Assembly (NCBI GenBank): GCA_963844175.1
Contig: CAWJNE010000014.1
Coordinates: forward strand, 19,542-83,541
Direction: 5' to 3'
Source of the DNA: JALZMG01 sp963844175
Lineage (GTDB): Bacteria; Actinomycetota; Acidimicrobiia; Acidimicrobiales; Ilumatobacteraceae
Length of the DNA: 64,000 nt
How positions within the stretch are numbered: position 1 is the first letter of the stretch; the number at the start of each line of letters is the position of its first letter. The notes beneath the pieces were generated by a model. The model was given only the letters and a program-made list of their open reading frames with translations. It did not search any database and was not told the DNA's origin. Of this stretch, positions 27,973 to 36,940 are shown piece by piece. Both the position numbers and the translations under genes were made by a program.

Positions 27973-28114
27973 GTCGATGGCCTCGCGCCCGGCGAGGACG
28001 GCCGCTCGCTCGGCTGGGCCGGGCCTGGTCGGTCACGCTCGCTGCGTCACGACGCTCGGGACTTCCTCCGGTAACACTGCGGACCCCGAGCAGCCACAAA
28101 TCATTACGAAGGTG

Positions 28115-28142
28115 TTGCGGGATGGGCGTGAAGTGGTGCGAT
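28115..28142 (+). promoter_or_regulatory. Putative promoter of the FAD oxidoreductase gene
   Basis: TTGCGG (28115-28120) and TGCGAT (28137-28142) with 16-nt spacing. The rest of the 226-bp gap 27973-28198 shows no gene. A ribosome site GGAGAG follows near 28185. Confidence 0.35.
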
Positions 28143-28198
28143 GATGGGTAACTGAGTGCGGCATCGTGAACACCGCGCTCGCGAGGAGAGTTCCCCCC

Positions 28199-29722
28199 AT
28201 GACCATCGACCTCGCGCCCCAGGGAGGGCGCGCGCCCGACGATGGCCTTGGGTCCGAACGTCAAGATGACGCACGGGCACCCAAGGTCGTGATCATCGGC
28301 GCCGGTCCCGCCGGGTTGACCGCCGCTGCCCAGCTGGTCGAACGGGATGTCTGCCCCGTCGTCCTCGAGGCCGATGACACCGTCGGCGGCATCAGCCGCA
28401 CGGTCGAACGCGACGGTTGGCGCTTCGACATCGGTGGCCACCGGTTCTTCACCAAGGTGCCGGAGGTCGAACGCTTCTGGCACGAGATGCTGCCAGGCGA
28501 CGAGTTCATGGTGCGTCCGCGCATGAGCCGGATCTTCTACGACGGCAAGTTCTTCGACTACCCCCTGAAGGCGTCGAACGCGCTGACCAACCTCGGCATC
28601 GGCACGTCGCTGATGTGCGTGCTGTCGTACGCGCGGGCGCGCATCTCGCCGCCCGCCGACACGTCGACGTTCGAGGGCTGGGTCACGTCGCGCTTCGGTC
28701 GCCGGCTCTACGAGACGTTCTTCAAGACCTACACCGAGAAGGTGTGGGGCGTCCCCGCCAACGAGCTGCCGGCGGACTGGGCGGCGCAGCGGATCAAGAG
28801 CCTGTCGCTCGGCTCGGCGATCGTGAACGCGCTGATGCCCAAGCGCAACCAGAAGGAGATCACCTCGTTGATCGAGGAGTTCCACTACCCGCAGCTCGGC
28901 CCGGGGATGATGTGGGAGACCTGCCACGACGTCGTGGTGAAGGGCGGCGGCGAGGTGCGCATGGAGACGCCCGTGGTCGCCATCCACCACCAGGAGGGCC
29001 GCGCCGTGGCCGTCGAGACGGCGACCGGCGAACGCCTGTCCTGCGACGAGGTGATCTCGTCCATGCCGCTCAGCCACCTGCTGGGCGCGATGCAACCGCC
29101 GCCGCCGCCGGCGGTGCTGGAGGCGGCCAACGGGCTGAACTACCGGGACTTCCTGACCGTGGCGCTGGTCGTCCCCGAGGACGCCGGCTTCCCGGACAAC
29201 TGGATCTACGTGCACAGCCCCGAGGTCCAGCTCGGGCGCGTCCAGAACTTCGGCTCGTGGTCGCCCTACATGGTCAAGCCGGGCTTCACGTGCCTCGGCC
29301 TCGAGTACTTCGTCAACGAGGACGATGAGCTGTGGAGCATGGCCGACGACGACATGATCCGTTTCGCCGCGGACGAGCTGGACCGGATCGGGCTGTGCGA
29401 ACGCTCAGACGTCCAGCGCGGATTCGTCACCCGGGTGCCGAAGGCCTATCCGGTCTACGACGGCACGTACCACCAGCACGTCGACACGATGCGCGCCTGG
29501 CTGGCCGATCACGCCTGCAACGTCCAGCCGGTGGGCCGCAACGGCATGCACCGGTACAACAACCAAGACCACTCGATGCTCACGGCGATGCTCGCCGTCG
29601 AGAACATCCTCGATCTCGCCGACCACGACCTGTGGGCGGTCAACGTGGACGACGAGTACCACGAGGAATCGGCCGGCTCGGCGCCGTCCGGCACCGGCCG
29701 TTCCGCCCCCGTGATGCGCTAG
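28199..29722 (+). CDS. NAD(P)/FAD-dependent oxidoreductase (protoporphyrinogen-oxidase/UDP-galactopyranose-mutase-like)
   Basis: 507 aa. The N-terminal FAD motif is VVIIGAGPAGLTAA (about residue 30), then DDTVGGISRT and FDIGGHRFFTK, the pattern of the family annotated as protoporphyrinogen-oxidase-like near sugar-transfer genes. A C-terminal FAD-binding GRNGMHRYNNQDHSM segment is present. Its neighbour is a GT-C glycosyltransferase, so a role in surface-sugar or lipid-linked intermediates is more likely than heme synthesis, but this is inference. The ATG has GGAGAG at about 28183. Confidence 0.85.
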   Translation: MTIDLAPQGGRAPDDGLGSERQDDARAPKVVIIGAGPAGLTAAAQLVERDVCPVVLEADDTVGGISRTVERDGWRFDIGGHRFFTKVPEVERFWHEMLPGDEFMVRPRMSRIFYDGKFFDYPLKASNALTNLGIGTSLMCVLSYARARISPPADTSTFEGWVTSRFGRRLYETFFKTYTEKVWGVPANELPADWAAQRIKSLSLGSAIVNALMPKRNQKEITSLIEEFHYPQLGPGMMWETCHDVVVKGGGEVRMETPVVAIHHQEGRAVAVETATGERLSCDEVISSMPLSHLLGAMQPPPPPAVLEAANGLNYRDFLTVALVVPEDAGFPDNWIYVHSPEVQLGRVQNFGSWSPYMVKPGFTCLGLEYFVNEDDELWSMADDDMIRFAADELDRIGLCERSDVQRGFVTRVPKAYPVYDGTYHQHVDTMRAWLADHACNVQPVGRNGMHRYNNQDHSMLTAMLAVENILDLADHDLWAVNVDDEYHEESAGSAPSGTGRSAPVMR

Positions 29723-29735
29723 AGAAGTCGGCGCG

Positions 29736-31247
29736 TTACGGCGTGAAGCGCCAGAGGGCGCCGTGGTCGGACAGCGTTGGATCGTCGCTGATCAACATCT
29801 GGCGACCGGGGCGGACCAGCGTCAACGCGTCGAACAGCCCCTGACAGGCCCGCTGGGTCGGCGGATAGGTCCCGCTGAAGACGAGCCAGATCGCCGAGTC
29901 GGGAGCACCTTCGACCAGGCCGCCGACGAACGATGCGGCATCGGCGGCGCGATGGCGGTCCTCGTAATCGATCCAGTCGACGCGGTCGGGATCACGTCGC
30001 GGCGGGAACACGATCTGACGCACGTCGTCGACCCCACCCTGTTCGAGCAGGCGTGACGCCGCCGGACCGAGCTGGTCCGGGCAGTACACGAGCACGTCGC
30101 CCGAGCCGGCCAGGACGCGCAGCGGTTCGACGAACGCCGCCGATCGCGTCCGGGCCGTCGCCACTTCCACACCGGCAAGGACCAGCCCGACGACGCCGAC
30201 CAGCGCCAGCACCGTCGCCGACCACACCGGTCGCAGCGTCGACGCGCCGATGGCGGCGAGGACGATCATCAGCGGCACGGCGACCGACGTGTAGCGCGAG
30301 GCGTACGCGCTGTCGCTGAACATCGCCCCGGCCAGCGCGCCGAGCAGGGTGAGGCCCAGCACGACCCCGAGACTGCGTGCCGACGACGGCCGGCGCAGCA
30401 GGCGATCGCCGCGCCAGACGCCGAGCACCACCAGGGCCGCCATCGCCACGCTGAGCACGATCGGCAGCGCTCCGGAACCACCGGCGTCGAAGACGGCGGC
30501 CACCGAGGCCGGGCGGGCGGGCTCGGCCCACGGCGTGGCGGTGCGATCGGACTGGAACAGGAACGTCGGCACCCACGGCAGCCAGAGCACCACGCCGCCG
30601 GCCACGGCGAGCAACGCCGTCCTCGGGGGTCCGGGGCGCCGGGCGGCGACCAGCAACACCAACCCGACGGCGGCGATCAGGTAGATCGCCCAGTAGTGGG
30701 TGTACAGCAGCAGGGCGGTGACGATGCCGACCGGGACGGCCCGGGCCAGGCTGGGCCGCCGCAGGCAGGCATCGAGGACCGTCATCCCGATCACCACCTC
30801 CAGCATCACCAGGGCGTACATACGACCCTCGGTGGCGTAGCGGATCACGAACGGGTTGGTGGCCAGCAGCACCGTCACCGCGATCGCCACCCGGGTGTCG
30901 GCAATGCGCCGCACCAGCAGCGCGATCACCGCCAGGGTGACCAGCGAGAACAGCACCGAGAGCGAGCGGACGGCGACGTCGCTGTCTCCGAACAGGGCCA
31001 TCCAGCTGTGCAGCAGGAGGTAGTAGCCGGGCGGCGCCCCGTCGGTGCGCAGCACGCCGGGGATGGCAGTGATCGCCTCGCTGGCGATCGCCACGCTCTG
31101 CGCCTCGTCCAGCCAGAGGGCCCGGCGCGGCCACAGCCGAGCGACGACACCGAGCGCGACGAGCAGGCCGAGGCCGGCGAGGATCGCCGTCGCGGCTCGG
31201 GAGGACAGAGCCGGCGAGCGTGGTGCCGGTGGGACCTCAACGGTCAC
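29736..31247 (-). CDS. GT-C (family 39-like) membrane glycosyltransferase
   Basis: 503 aa with some ten membrane helices. The first external loop has WLDEAQS, the Asp/Glu motif of GT-C enzymes, followed by DGAPPGYYLLLHSWMALFG, typical of mannosyl/arabinosyl transferases that use polyprenyl-phosphate sugars. A soluble C-terminal domain (~390-503) follows. GTG 31247 has TAGACG 6 nt upstream, a weaker leaderless signal. Convergent with the flavoprotein gene with only 13 bp between stops. Confidence 0.88.
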   Translation of the reverse strand: MTVEVPPAPRSPALSSRAATAILAGLGLLVALGVVARLWPRRALWLDEAQSVAIASEAITAIPGVLRTDGAPPGYYLLLHSWMALFGDSDVAVRSLSVLFSLVTLAVIALLVRRIADTRVAIAVTVLLATNPFVIRYATEGRMYALVMLEVVIGMTVLDACLRRPSLARAVPVGIVTALLLYTHYWAIYLIAAVGLVLLVAARRPGPPRTALLAVAGGVVLWLPWVPTFLFQSDRTATPWAEPARPASVAAVFDAGGSGALPIVLSVAMAALVVLGVWRGDRLLRRPSSARSLGVVLGLTLLGALAGAMFSDSAYASRYTSVAVPLMIVLAAIGASTLRPVWSATVLALVGVVGLVLAGVEVATARTRSAAFVEPLRVLAGSGDVLVYCPDQLGPAASRLLEQGGVDDVRQIVFPPRRDPDRVDWIDYEDRHRAADAASFVGGLVEGAPDSAIWLVFSGTYPPTQRACQGLFDALTLVRPGRQMLISDDPTLSDHGALWRFTP

Positions 31248-31297
31248 GGCGACCGTCTACCGGCCGGTCCTGGCCGTCGCAACCGCTCGGGATTTGG

Positions 31298-31303
31298 CAC
31301 GAT
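31298..31303 (+). promoter_or_regulatory. Leaderless -10 box of the E1-like gene
   Basis: CACGAT ends 7 nt before GTG 31311. Only 63 bp separate the two divergent starts. Confidence 0.35.
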
Positions 31304-31310
31304 CGGGTCG

Positions 31311-33635
31311 GTGGAGGAGGACCTGGCGACGCTGGAGTCGATCCAGCGGCGCGTCCTGTGGCTGGCCGTGCGAATTGTCGACCACGCCAACCGCGAACGC
31401 CCTCCGGGCGAGATCAAGGTCGGTGGCCACCAGGCGTCGTCGGCGTCGATGGTCGGAATCATGACCGCCTTGTGGTTCGCCCACCTGTCGGGAGCCGACA
31501 AGGTGGCGGTCAAACCGCACGCCTCGCCCGTGTACCACGCCATCAAGTACCTGACAGGAGAGCTGGATCGCAGCTACCTCACGCAGCTGCGGGCCCGTGG
31601 TGGGTTGCAGTCCTACCCGAGCCGGACCAAGGACCCCGACGTGTTCGACTTCTCGACGGGCAGCGTCGGCCTCGGGGTGGTGGCGCCGTTGTTCGCCGCC
31701 GCCACCCGCCGGTACGTCGAGCTGCATGGCGGGGCGACCACCCCAACCCGCTTCATCGCCTTGGCGGGCGACGCCGAGCTCGACGAGGGCAACGTGTGGG
31801 AGGCGATCACCGAGCCGGCACTGCAAGGGCTGGGGAACGTGATGCTCGTCGTCGACACCAACCGCCAGAGCCTCGATCGGGTGGTGCCGGACCAGAAGAT
31901 CAAGAAGCTGATGGAGTTCTTCGCCGGGGCCGGCTGGCACGTCGTCTCGGCGAAGTACGGGCGACGGCTGCAGGCGGCGTTCGCCGAGCCGGGTGGCGAC
32001 GCCCTGCGCGCCCACATCGACCAGATGTCGAACGAGGAGTACCAGTCGCTGTTCGCCCATCGTGGGCCGGAGTTGCGGCGGCGCTTCCTCAACGGCGCCG
32101 ATCGCGCCGTGCAGCGCGTGCTCGACGAGCGCGCCGACGATGACGTCGCGCCGCTCGTGCTCGATCTGGGCGGCCACGACCTCGGGCTGCTGATCGACAG
32201 CTACCGCTCCTGCGACCACGTGGCGGACCGGCCCAGCGTCGTCTTCGCCTACACGATCAAGGGGTGGGGCCTGCCGATGGCGGGTGACCCGCTGAACCAC
32301 TCGCTGCTGCTCTCTGGCGCCCAGATCGACGAGCTGCGGGCGTCGGTCGGCCTCGACGCCGGCGACGAGTGGGCCCGGTTCGACCCCGACGGACCCGAGG
32401 GGCGGCGTTGCGCGTCAGTCGGTGGCGAGCTGAACAACGTGCCCGTGTCGGCACGACCCGATCTGGCCATCCCGGTGACGACCGGCGTGGCGACGACCGG
32501 TCGAGTCTCCACCCAGGAAGCGTTCGGGCGGATGCTGACCCGCCTGGCCGACATCGCCGGCGTGGGCGAGCGCATCGTCACCGTCTCGCCGGACGTCAGC
32601 GTCTCGACCAACCTCGGTGGGTGGATCAACAAGGTTGGGGTCTTCACCCCGAACGAGCGCACCGACTACGGCTTCGGCGATGGTGGCGAGCGTCGCCTGC
32701 TGCGCTGGCACCAGTCGCCGGCGGGGCGCCACGTCGAGCTCGGCATCAGCGAGATGAACCTCTTCCTGCAGCTGCACACGCTGGGGCTCGGCCACGAGCT
32801 GCACGACCACCACCTGCTGCCGATCGGCACCGTCTACGACCCGTTCGTCTGTCGCGGGCTGGACGCCCTGATCTTCGGGCTCTACTCCGGCGCCAGGTTC
32901 GTCGTCGTCGGCACCCCGGCCGGCATCACCTTGGCGCCGGAGGGCGGTGCCCACCAGTCGACGATCACGCCGTCGATCGGCGCCGAGCTGCCAGCACTGA
33001 CGTATCACGAACCGGCGTACGCCCGAGCCCTCGACTGGCTGCTCTGCGACGGCTTGGCGGAGCTCGCTGCGCCGGAGGGACGTTCGACCTACCTCCGACT
33101 GTCCACCCGGCCACTCGACCAATCACCGTTCACCGCCGCCGTGGAGCGCCGAGGCGAGGACGACGTGCGCGCCGCCGTGCTCGCCGGTGCCCACCGCCTC
33201 TGGGAGCCCGACCGTCCGGCCGACGTCGTCGTGGTGGCATGCGGTCCGGTCGTCCCCGAAGCCCTCGCTGCGGCCGCCCGTCTGGAGCAGGAAGGGGTGG
33301 CGGCGCTGGTCCTCGACGTCACCAGCCCGGACCGGCTGTACCGCGGCTGGCGCGAGTCAACGCAGCAGGCCGCCCGGACGGCGGCCGCATCCGTGCCCGA
33401 GCACCACCTCGGCTCGCTGCTGACCCCGCACGAGCGGGCGGCACCGATCGTCACGGTCCACGACGCCGCCAGCCACCACCTGGCCTGGCTGGGCTCCGTG
33501 TTCGGGACCCGCGTCGTGCCGGTCGGCGTCGACGACTTCGGCCAGTCGGGAAGCATCCCCGAGCTGTACGCCACGTTCGACCTGCTCCCCGATCAGCTCG
33601 TCAACGCCGCCCTTGTCGCCCTCGCCGACCCCTGA
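31311..33635 (+). CDS. Thiamine-diphosphate E1/transketolase-like enzyme (AceE-related)
   Basis: 774 aa in two halves. The N-terminal half carries IKVGGHQASSASMVGIM and FSTGSVGLGVVAPLFAAA, AceE-like, and the TPP-binding run GDAELDEGN-to-VVDTNRQSLD. The C-terminal half has the pyrimidine-binding domain (HVELGISEMN, with the catalytic Glu) and a transketolase C domain. Bacterial homodimeric pyruvate dehydrogenase E1 is ~890 aa, so this is a shorter relative. No E2 or E3 gene is nearby, so the reaction is unproven; a stand-alone 2-oxoacid or ketose enzyme is equally possible. Confidence 0.85.
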   Translation: MEEDLATLESIQRRVLWLAVRIVDHANRERPPGEIKVGGHQASSASMVGIMTALWFAHLSGADKVAVKPHASPVYHAIKYLTGELDRSYLTQLRARGGLQSYPSRTKDPDVFDFSTGSVGLGVVAPLFAAATRRYVELHGGATTPTRFIALAGDAELDEGNVWEAITEPALQGLGNVMLVVDTNRQSLDRVVPDQKIKKLMEFFAGAGWHVVSAKYGRRLQAAFAEPGGDALRAHIDQMSNEEYQSLFAHRGPELRRRFLNGADRAVQRVLDERADDDVAPLVLDLGGHDLGLLIDSYRSCDHVADRPSVVFAYTIKGWGLPMAGDPLNHSLLLSGAQIDELRASVGLDAGDEWARFDPDGPEGRRCASVGGELNNVPVSARPDLAIPVTTGVATTGRVSTQEAFGRMLTRLADIAGVGERIVTVSPDVSVSTNLGGWINKVGVFTPNERTDYGFGDGGERRLLRWHQSPAGRHVELGISEMNLFLQLHTLGLGHELHDHHLLPIGTVYDPFVCRGLDALIFGLYSGARFVVVGTPAGITLAPEGGAHQSTITPSIGAELPALTYHEPAYARALDWLLCDGLAELAAPEGRSTYLRLSTRPLDQSPFTAAVERRGEDDVRAAVLAGAHRLWEPDRPADVVVVACGPVVPEALAAAARLEQEGVAALVLDVTSPDRLYRGWRESTQQAARTAAASVPEHHLGSLLTPHERAAPIVTVHDAASHHLAWLGSVFGTRVVPVGVDDFGQSGSIPELYATFDLLPDQLVNAALVALADP

Positions 33636-33661
33636 CCTGGGCCACCCGGGTGGAGGACTGG

Positions 33662-34147
33662 TCAGTCGGCGGTCCGGATCTCGCCCTTGTCGCCCGACTT
33701 CGTGGGGTCGCCGGACAGCTTCGCCCGCAGCAGGCCGACGGCGGCGCCGATGCGGCCGCTCGGCCCATCCCAGTACTCGCCCTGATCGACCTCGAGGTGC
33801 AGCACGGCCACGTTCGGATCCTCCTGCCCGTCGAAGTAGATGCCGGCGACGGGGTTCCACAAGCGGTCGATCTCCGCGCGGTCCTGGACCACCGTGGCCG
33901 CACCGTTCATCGCCGCGTAGGTGTTCTCACGTCCGTCGGCCACCGTCGCGTGGACGACCGCTGCACCGTCCGCGATCGCACCGACCCAGTCCGTCGACCG
34001 GTCGACGAGGAAGCTCAGCCGATCACCATCGACGCCGAGGCACGTCAACGGTCGGGAGGAGTGCTCGGTGCCGACCATGGTCATCAGCATCACGATCGTG
34101 CGGGCATCGACCAGCTCGGACAGCGGCTTGGGGGCGTCGTTGGACAT
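33662..34147 (-). CDS. General stress protein 26-type flavin-binding split-barrel protein
   Basis: 161 aa. PLTCLGVDGDRLSFLVDRSTDWVGAI, then AAMNGAATVVQDRAEIDRLWNP and YFDGQEDPNVAVLHLEVDQGEYWD, is the COG3871/GSP26 pattern: FMN- or FAD-binding split barrel with the WNP and W-D signatures. Members of the family respond to stress; the reaction is not known. Convergent with the E1-like gene, 26 bp between them. Confidence 0.88.
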   Translation of the reverse strand: MSNDAPKPLSELVDARTIVMLMTMVGTEHSSRPLTCLGVDGDRLSFLVDRSTDWVGAIADGAAVVHATVADGRENTYAAMNGAATVVQDRAEIDRLWNPVAGIYFDGQEDPNVAVLHLEVDQGEYWDGPSGRIGAAVGLLRAKLSGDPTKSGDKGEIRTAD

Positions 34148-34280
34148 GCACCCGGCACTACCCGGTCAGGGATGCGTGCACGCCTGAGCGCAGCAGATGA
34201 CGGCAGCCGTTGCCCGGTCGGCGACCGCCGCGCGCAGCGCGAACGGGTCGCGCGTCGGCGGTCGTCGAACGGAAGGTTGG

Positions 34281-34445
34281 TCAGATGCGGCTGCTGCGGC
34301 TGCGGAAGATGCTGTATCCGCCAGGCCCGACCAGGAAGCCGAGCACGATCAGGATGATCCCGAGGATCACCTTGTCGGTGAACAGGAAGATGATGCCGAC
34401 GACGACGAGCGCGGCAGCGATGAGCCAAAGGATTGTGGCGGACAA
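34281..34445 (-). CDS. Small two-helix membrane protein
   Basis: 54 aa with two hydrophobic helices (about 4-22 and 26-44) and a basic end (FRSRSSRI), like the small DUF6131-type membrane proteins of actinobacteria. The start is taken as TTG 34443-34445 because GGGAGG (34451-34456) lies 5 nt upstream of it. A GTG eight codons earlier would place that ribosome site inside the coding region. No function is known. Confidence 0.7.
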   Translation of the reverse strand: MSATILWLIAAALVVVGIIFLFTDKVILGIILIVLGFLVGPGGYSIFRSRSSRI

Positions 34446-34496
34446 GGGGACCTCCCAGTAGACGAGCACGGGGCGTGTGCCCAGGTGATCGACGGA

Positions 34497-35651
34497 TCAA
34501 TCCTCCGCTGATCCGTCATCGGTTCCACCGTAGACGGCGATGCCGGACGGTTCGTCGATGGTCGGCGTTTGCGCCGCGTCGACCGTCACCCCTCCGTCGA
34601 CGATCGCCTGCTCGACCACCGCACCGTCCATGATGACGGCATCGTCGAGCACGACGCTGCCGCCGACGGTGGCGCCAGCTTCCACCCTGACGTTGCGTCC
34701 GAGCACGCTGTTGCGGACGGTGCCGGCGACGAGCACACCGGGTGCCAGCAGCGAGCGATCGACGATGGCGCCCTCACCGACGCGCGCCGGCCCACCGATC
34801 AGGGACCCGGTGAGGAACGGCCACGCCGGATCGTCGAGCGACAGCGGCGCATCGTCGCCGAGCAGCTCCATGTGTGCACGGTGGTAGGCACCGATGGTGC
34901 CGACATCGCGCCAGTAGCCGTCGAGGAAGTGCTCCACGACCACGGCGTCCGCGTCGGCGACGAGCTCGGGCAGCAACACGTCCCCGTAGTCGCCGCCTGA
35001 CCGTTCGTCCGACTCGTCGCCGGCCATGCGCTCCAGCCACTCGAGGAGCGCCGGACCGTCGAAGCAGAAGACCTCCGTGCACACGCGGTCGCCGGTCGGC
35101 TCCTCCGGCTTGTAGTCGAACGCCGTGATCTCTGCGCCGTCCACGGCGACCCACGCGAAGCGCGAGCCATCCTCGTCCTCGGGCGGGTCCGTGGTGACGA
35201 CCGTGAGCGTGGCGCCGTGCTGGCGATGCGTGTCGAGCACGTCGCGCAGGTCGAGCCGGTAGACGTGGTCGGCGCTCATCGTGATCACGACGTCGGGGCC
35301 GAACCCGGCCATGGCCGCCCGATTCAGGACGAGCGCGTCGGCGTTGCCGGCGGCCATCGCGTCGTCGTCGCCGCGACCCTGGAACGGCGGGAGGATCTGC
35401 AACCCGCCGTGGGTGCGGTCGAGGTCCCACGGCCGCCCGTTGGCGAGGTGGTCGTTCAGGGCGTGCGGCTCGTACTGCTCGATCACCCACACGTCGCTCA
35501 ACCCGCTGTGGGCGACGTTGGACAGCGTGATGTCGATCAGCCGGCACATCCCGCCGAACGGCACGGCCGGTTTGGCCAACCGATCGGTGAGCGGCGCCAG
35601 CCGACTCCCGGCTCCGCCGGCCAGCACCACGACGAGCACACGCATCCGCAT
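34497..35651 (-). CDS. Glucose-1-phosphate adenylyltransferase-like nucleotidyltransferase
   Basis: 384 aa. LAGGAGSRLAPLTDRLAKPAVPFGG-type pyrophosphorylase motif at residues ~11-35, followed by DITLSNVAHSG and the metal Asp in MSADHVYRLD. A left-handed beta-helix tail (about 285-360) has hexapeptide-like turns. This is the GlgC family (ADP-glucose for glycogen); no glgA or glgB is adjacent, so substrate choice is not certain. ATG 35651 and 35645 are both possible; the first is used. Confidence 0.88.
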   Translation of the reverse strand: MRMRVLVVVLAGGAGSRLAPLTDRLAKPAVPFGGMCRLIDITLSNVAHSGLSDVWVIEQYEPHALNDHLANGRPWDLDRTHGGLQILPPFQGRGDDDAMAAGNADALVLNRAAMAGFGPDVVITMSADHVYRLDLRDVLDTHRQHGATLTVVTTDPPEDEDGSRFAWVAVDGAEITAFDYKPEEPTGDRVCTEVFCFDGPALLEWLERMAGDESDERSGGDYGDVLLPELVADADAVVVEHFLDGYWRDVGTIGAYHRAHMELLGDDAPLSLDDPAWPFLTGSLIGGPARVGEGAIVDRSLLAPGVLVAGTVRNSVLGRNVRVEAGATVGGSVVLDDAVIMDGAVVEQAIVDGGVTVDAAQTPTIDEPSGIAVYGGTDDGSAED

Positions 35652-35739
35652 CCGGCGAGTCTCGCTTGGCCCGTTCCGTTTCTCCGGTTCCCGGATGGGG
35701 TACTCGCCGTCCCAGGTTCGGGGACGAGAGGAGACTCCG

Positions 35740-35862
35740 GTGGACGTCGTGTTCTGGATCATCCTGGCGGTGATCGTGATCGCCGTCGTCGCAGTGCTGG
35801 TGGTGCTGCGCAAACGTCGGGCGGGCGGCGTCGTCGCCGTCGACCAGCGGAGGACGCCGTGA
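35740..35862 (+). CDS. 40-aa single-helix membrane protein
   Basis: GTG start with GAGAGGAG about 5 nt upstream. Residues 4-23 form one hydrophobic helix, followed by RKRRAGG and a short polar tail. Its stop overlaps the next start (GTGA), so it is translated with the two PRC-barrel proteins and may anchor them. No known family. Confidence 0.72.
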   Translation: MDVVFWIILAVIVIAVVAVLVVLRKRRAGGVVAVDQRRTP

Positions 35863-36419
35863 AGGCCCTGGTGCGCGGGACCGACCTCGTCGGCCTGCCG
35901 ATCGTGACGCTGGCCGGCGAGGACATCGCCGAGGTGCGCGACGTGATGTTCGACGCCGACGCCGGTCACGTCCTGGGCTTCACGCTGAACAAGCGCGGAC
36001 GGTTCGCCGGCCGTCTCAAGGACCACCTCCTGCGCCAGCAGATCCGCGCCGTCGGGCCGCACGCCATCATCGTCGCCACCGAGGTCGAGCTGTCGGCCGA
36101 TGCTCCGAGCGCGGCGCCCGCCGGCGGCAACGTCCTGGCCGACCGGGTGATGACCGACACCGGCATCCAGGTCGGCACGGTGACCGACGTCGTCGTCGAC
36201 ACCGGCGACGGCTCGGTGGTGGGCTACGAGGTCGTTCCGGCCGACGAGCCCGACCAGCGCAGAGGGCGGCGGTCCTACCTGCCGCTCCCGGAGATCGGCG
36301 CGGTCTCCGGCGAGGCGATCATCGTGCCGGCGTCCGCCGTGGACTACGTGGCCACTGACCTCGCCGGCTTCGGCGAGGCGGTCGACCGCTACCGAGACCT
36401 GCTGCGAGGTGCCTCGTGA
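35859..36419 (+). CDS. PRC-barrel protein, two domains
   Basis: 186 aa. Two PRC-barrel-like modules: residues ~1-75 (GLPIVTLAGEDIAEVRDVMFD) and ~88-165 (VMTDTGIQVGTVTDVVVD). PRC barrels occur in ribosome-maturation protein RimM and in stand-alone proteins of unclear role. GTGA overlaps on both sides make a tight three-gene operon with the small membrane protein and the next PRC gene. Confidence 0.85.
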   Translation: MKALVRGTDLVGLPIVTLAGEDIAEVRDVMFDADAGHVLGFTLNKRGRFAGRLKDHLLRQQIRAVGPHAIIVATEVELSADAPSAAPAGGNVLADRVMTDTGIQVGTVTDVVVDTGDGSVVGYEVVPADEPDQRRGRRSYLPLPEIGAVSGEAIIVPASAVDYVATDLAGFGEAVDRYRDLLRGAS

Positions 36420-36853
36420 ACGTGGACGACCTGCTCGGCAAGCCGGTGCTCGACGTGTCGACCGCCACGACCGCCGGTCGAATCGACGACATCGTCGTCG
36501 ACGTCGGCCGCCGCACGGTGCGCGGCCTCGTCGTCGGCAAGAGCGCCAACGGCGGCGCGTGGTTGGAGTGGTCGGACATCAAGTCGATGGGCGCCGACGC
36601 AGTCACGATCGAACGTGTCGACGTCGTGAGGGCGCCACCGAGTGACGTCGGGCCGGGGTGCCGGCAGGCCAAGGTGCTCGGTGGGCGGGTGCTCACGGAC
36701 GAGGGCCGGGAGCTCGGCCCGCTCGGGACCATCGACATCGACCCGGACTCCGGGGCGGTGGAGGCGCTGGTGCTGGCCGATCGGCGCGTCGCCGCCGACC
36801 AGCTGATCGGCATCGGCAGCTACGCCACCGTGATCCACGATCCCGACGCCTGA
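36416..36853 (+). CDS. PRC-barrel protein
   Basis: 145 aa. VNVDDLLGKPVLDVSTATTAGRIDDIVVDVGRRTVRGLVV is one PRC barrel; a second, with GRVLTDEGRELGPLGTIDID, fills residues ~85-140. It is paralogous to the gene before it. GTG start overlaps that gene's stop. A stable hairpin (36900-36935) ends the operon. Confidence 0.85.
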   Translation: MNVDDLLGKPVLDVSTATTAGRIDDIVVDVGRRTVRGLVVGKSANGGAWLEWSDIKSMGADAVTIERVDVVRAPPSDVGPGCRQAKVLGGRVLTDEGRELGPLGTIDIDPDSGAVEALVLADRRVAADQLIGIGSYATVIHDPDA

Positions 36854-36899
36854 CTCACCTATCGGGGTGTCTGGCGCGGCGCCGTGAGCGTTGCTGACT

Positions 36900-36935
36900 C
36901 GTGGTGGTGGAGCCCCCGCCGGCCCCACCACCACG
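36900..36935. terminator. Hairpin CGTGGTGGTGG / CCACCACCACG
   Basis: Perfect 11-bp arms with a 14-nt loop between the PRC operon and the convergent M28 peptidase gene (6 bp from its stop). Confidence 0.7.
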
Positions 36936-36940
36936 TCGTG

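Noticed and set aside
27973..28198. A small gene in the gap after gpsA
   Set aside because: Possible short frames lack ribosome sites and coding bias; only promoter-like sequence is seen.
31300..33635. Transketolase/DXS assignment for the TPP enzyme
   Set aside because: GGHQASSAS and the FSTGSVGLG region fit AceE-type E1 better than transketolase or DXS.
36860..36940. CCACCACCACG repeats as a microsatellite or His-tag-like coding stretch
   Set aside because: The two tracts are inverted and pair perfectly, so a terminator explains them better.
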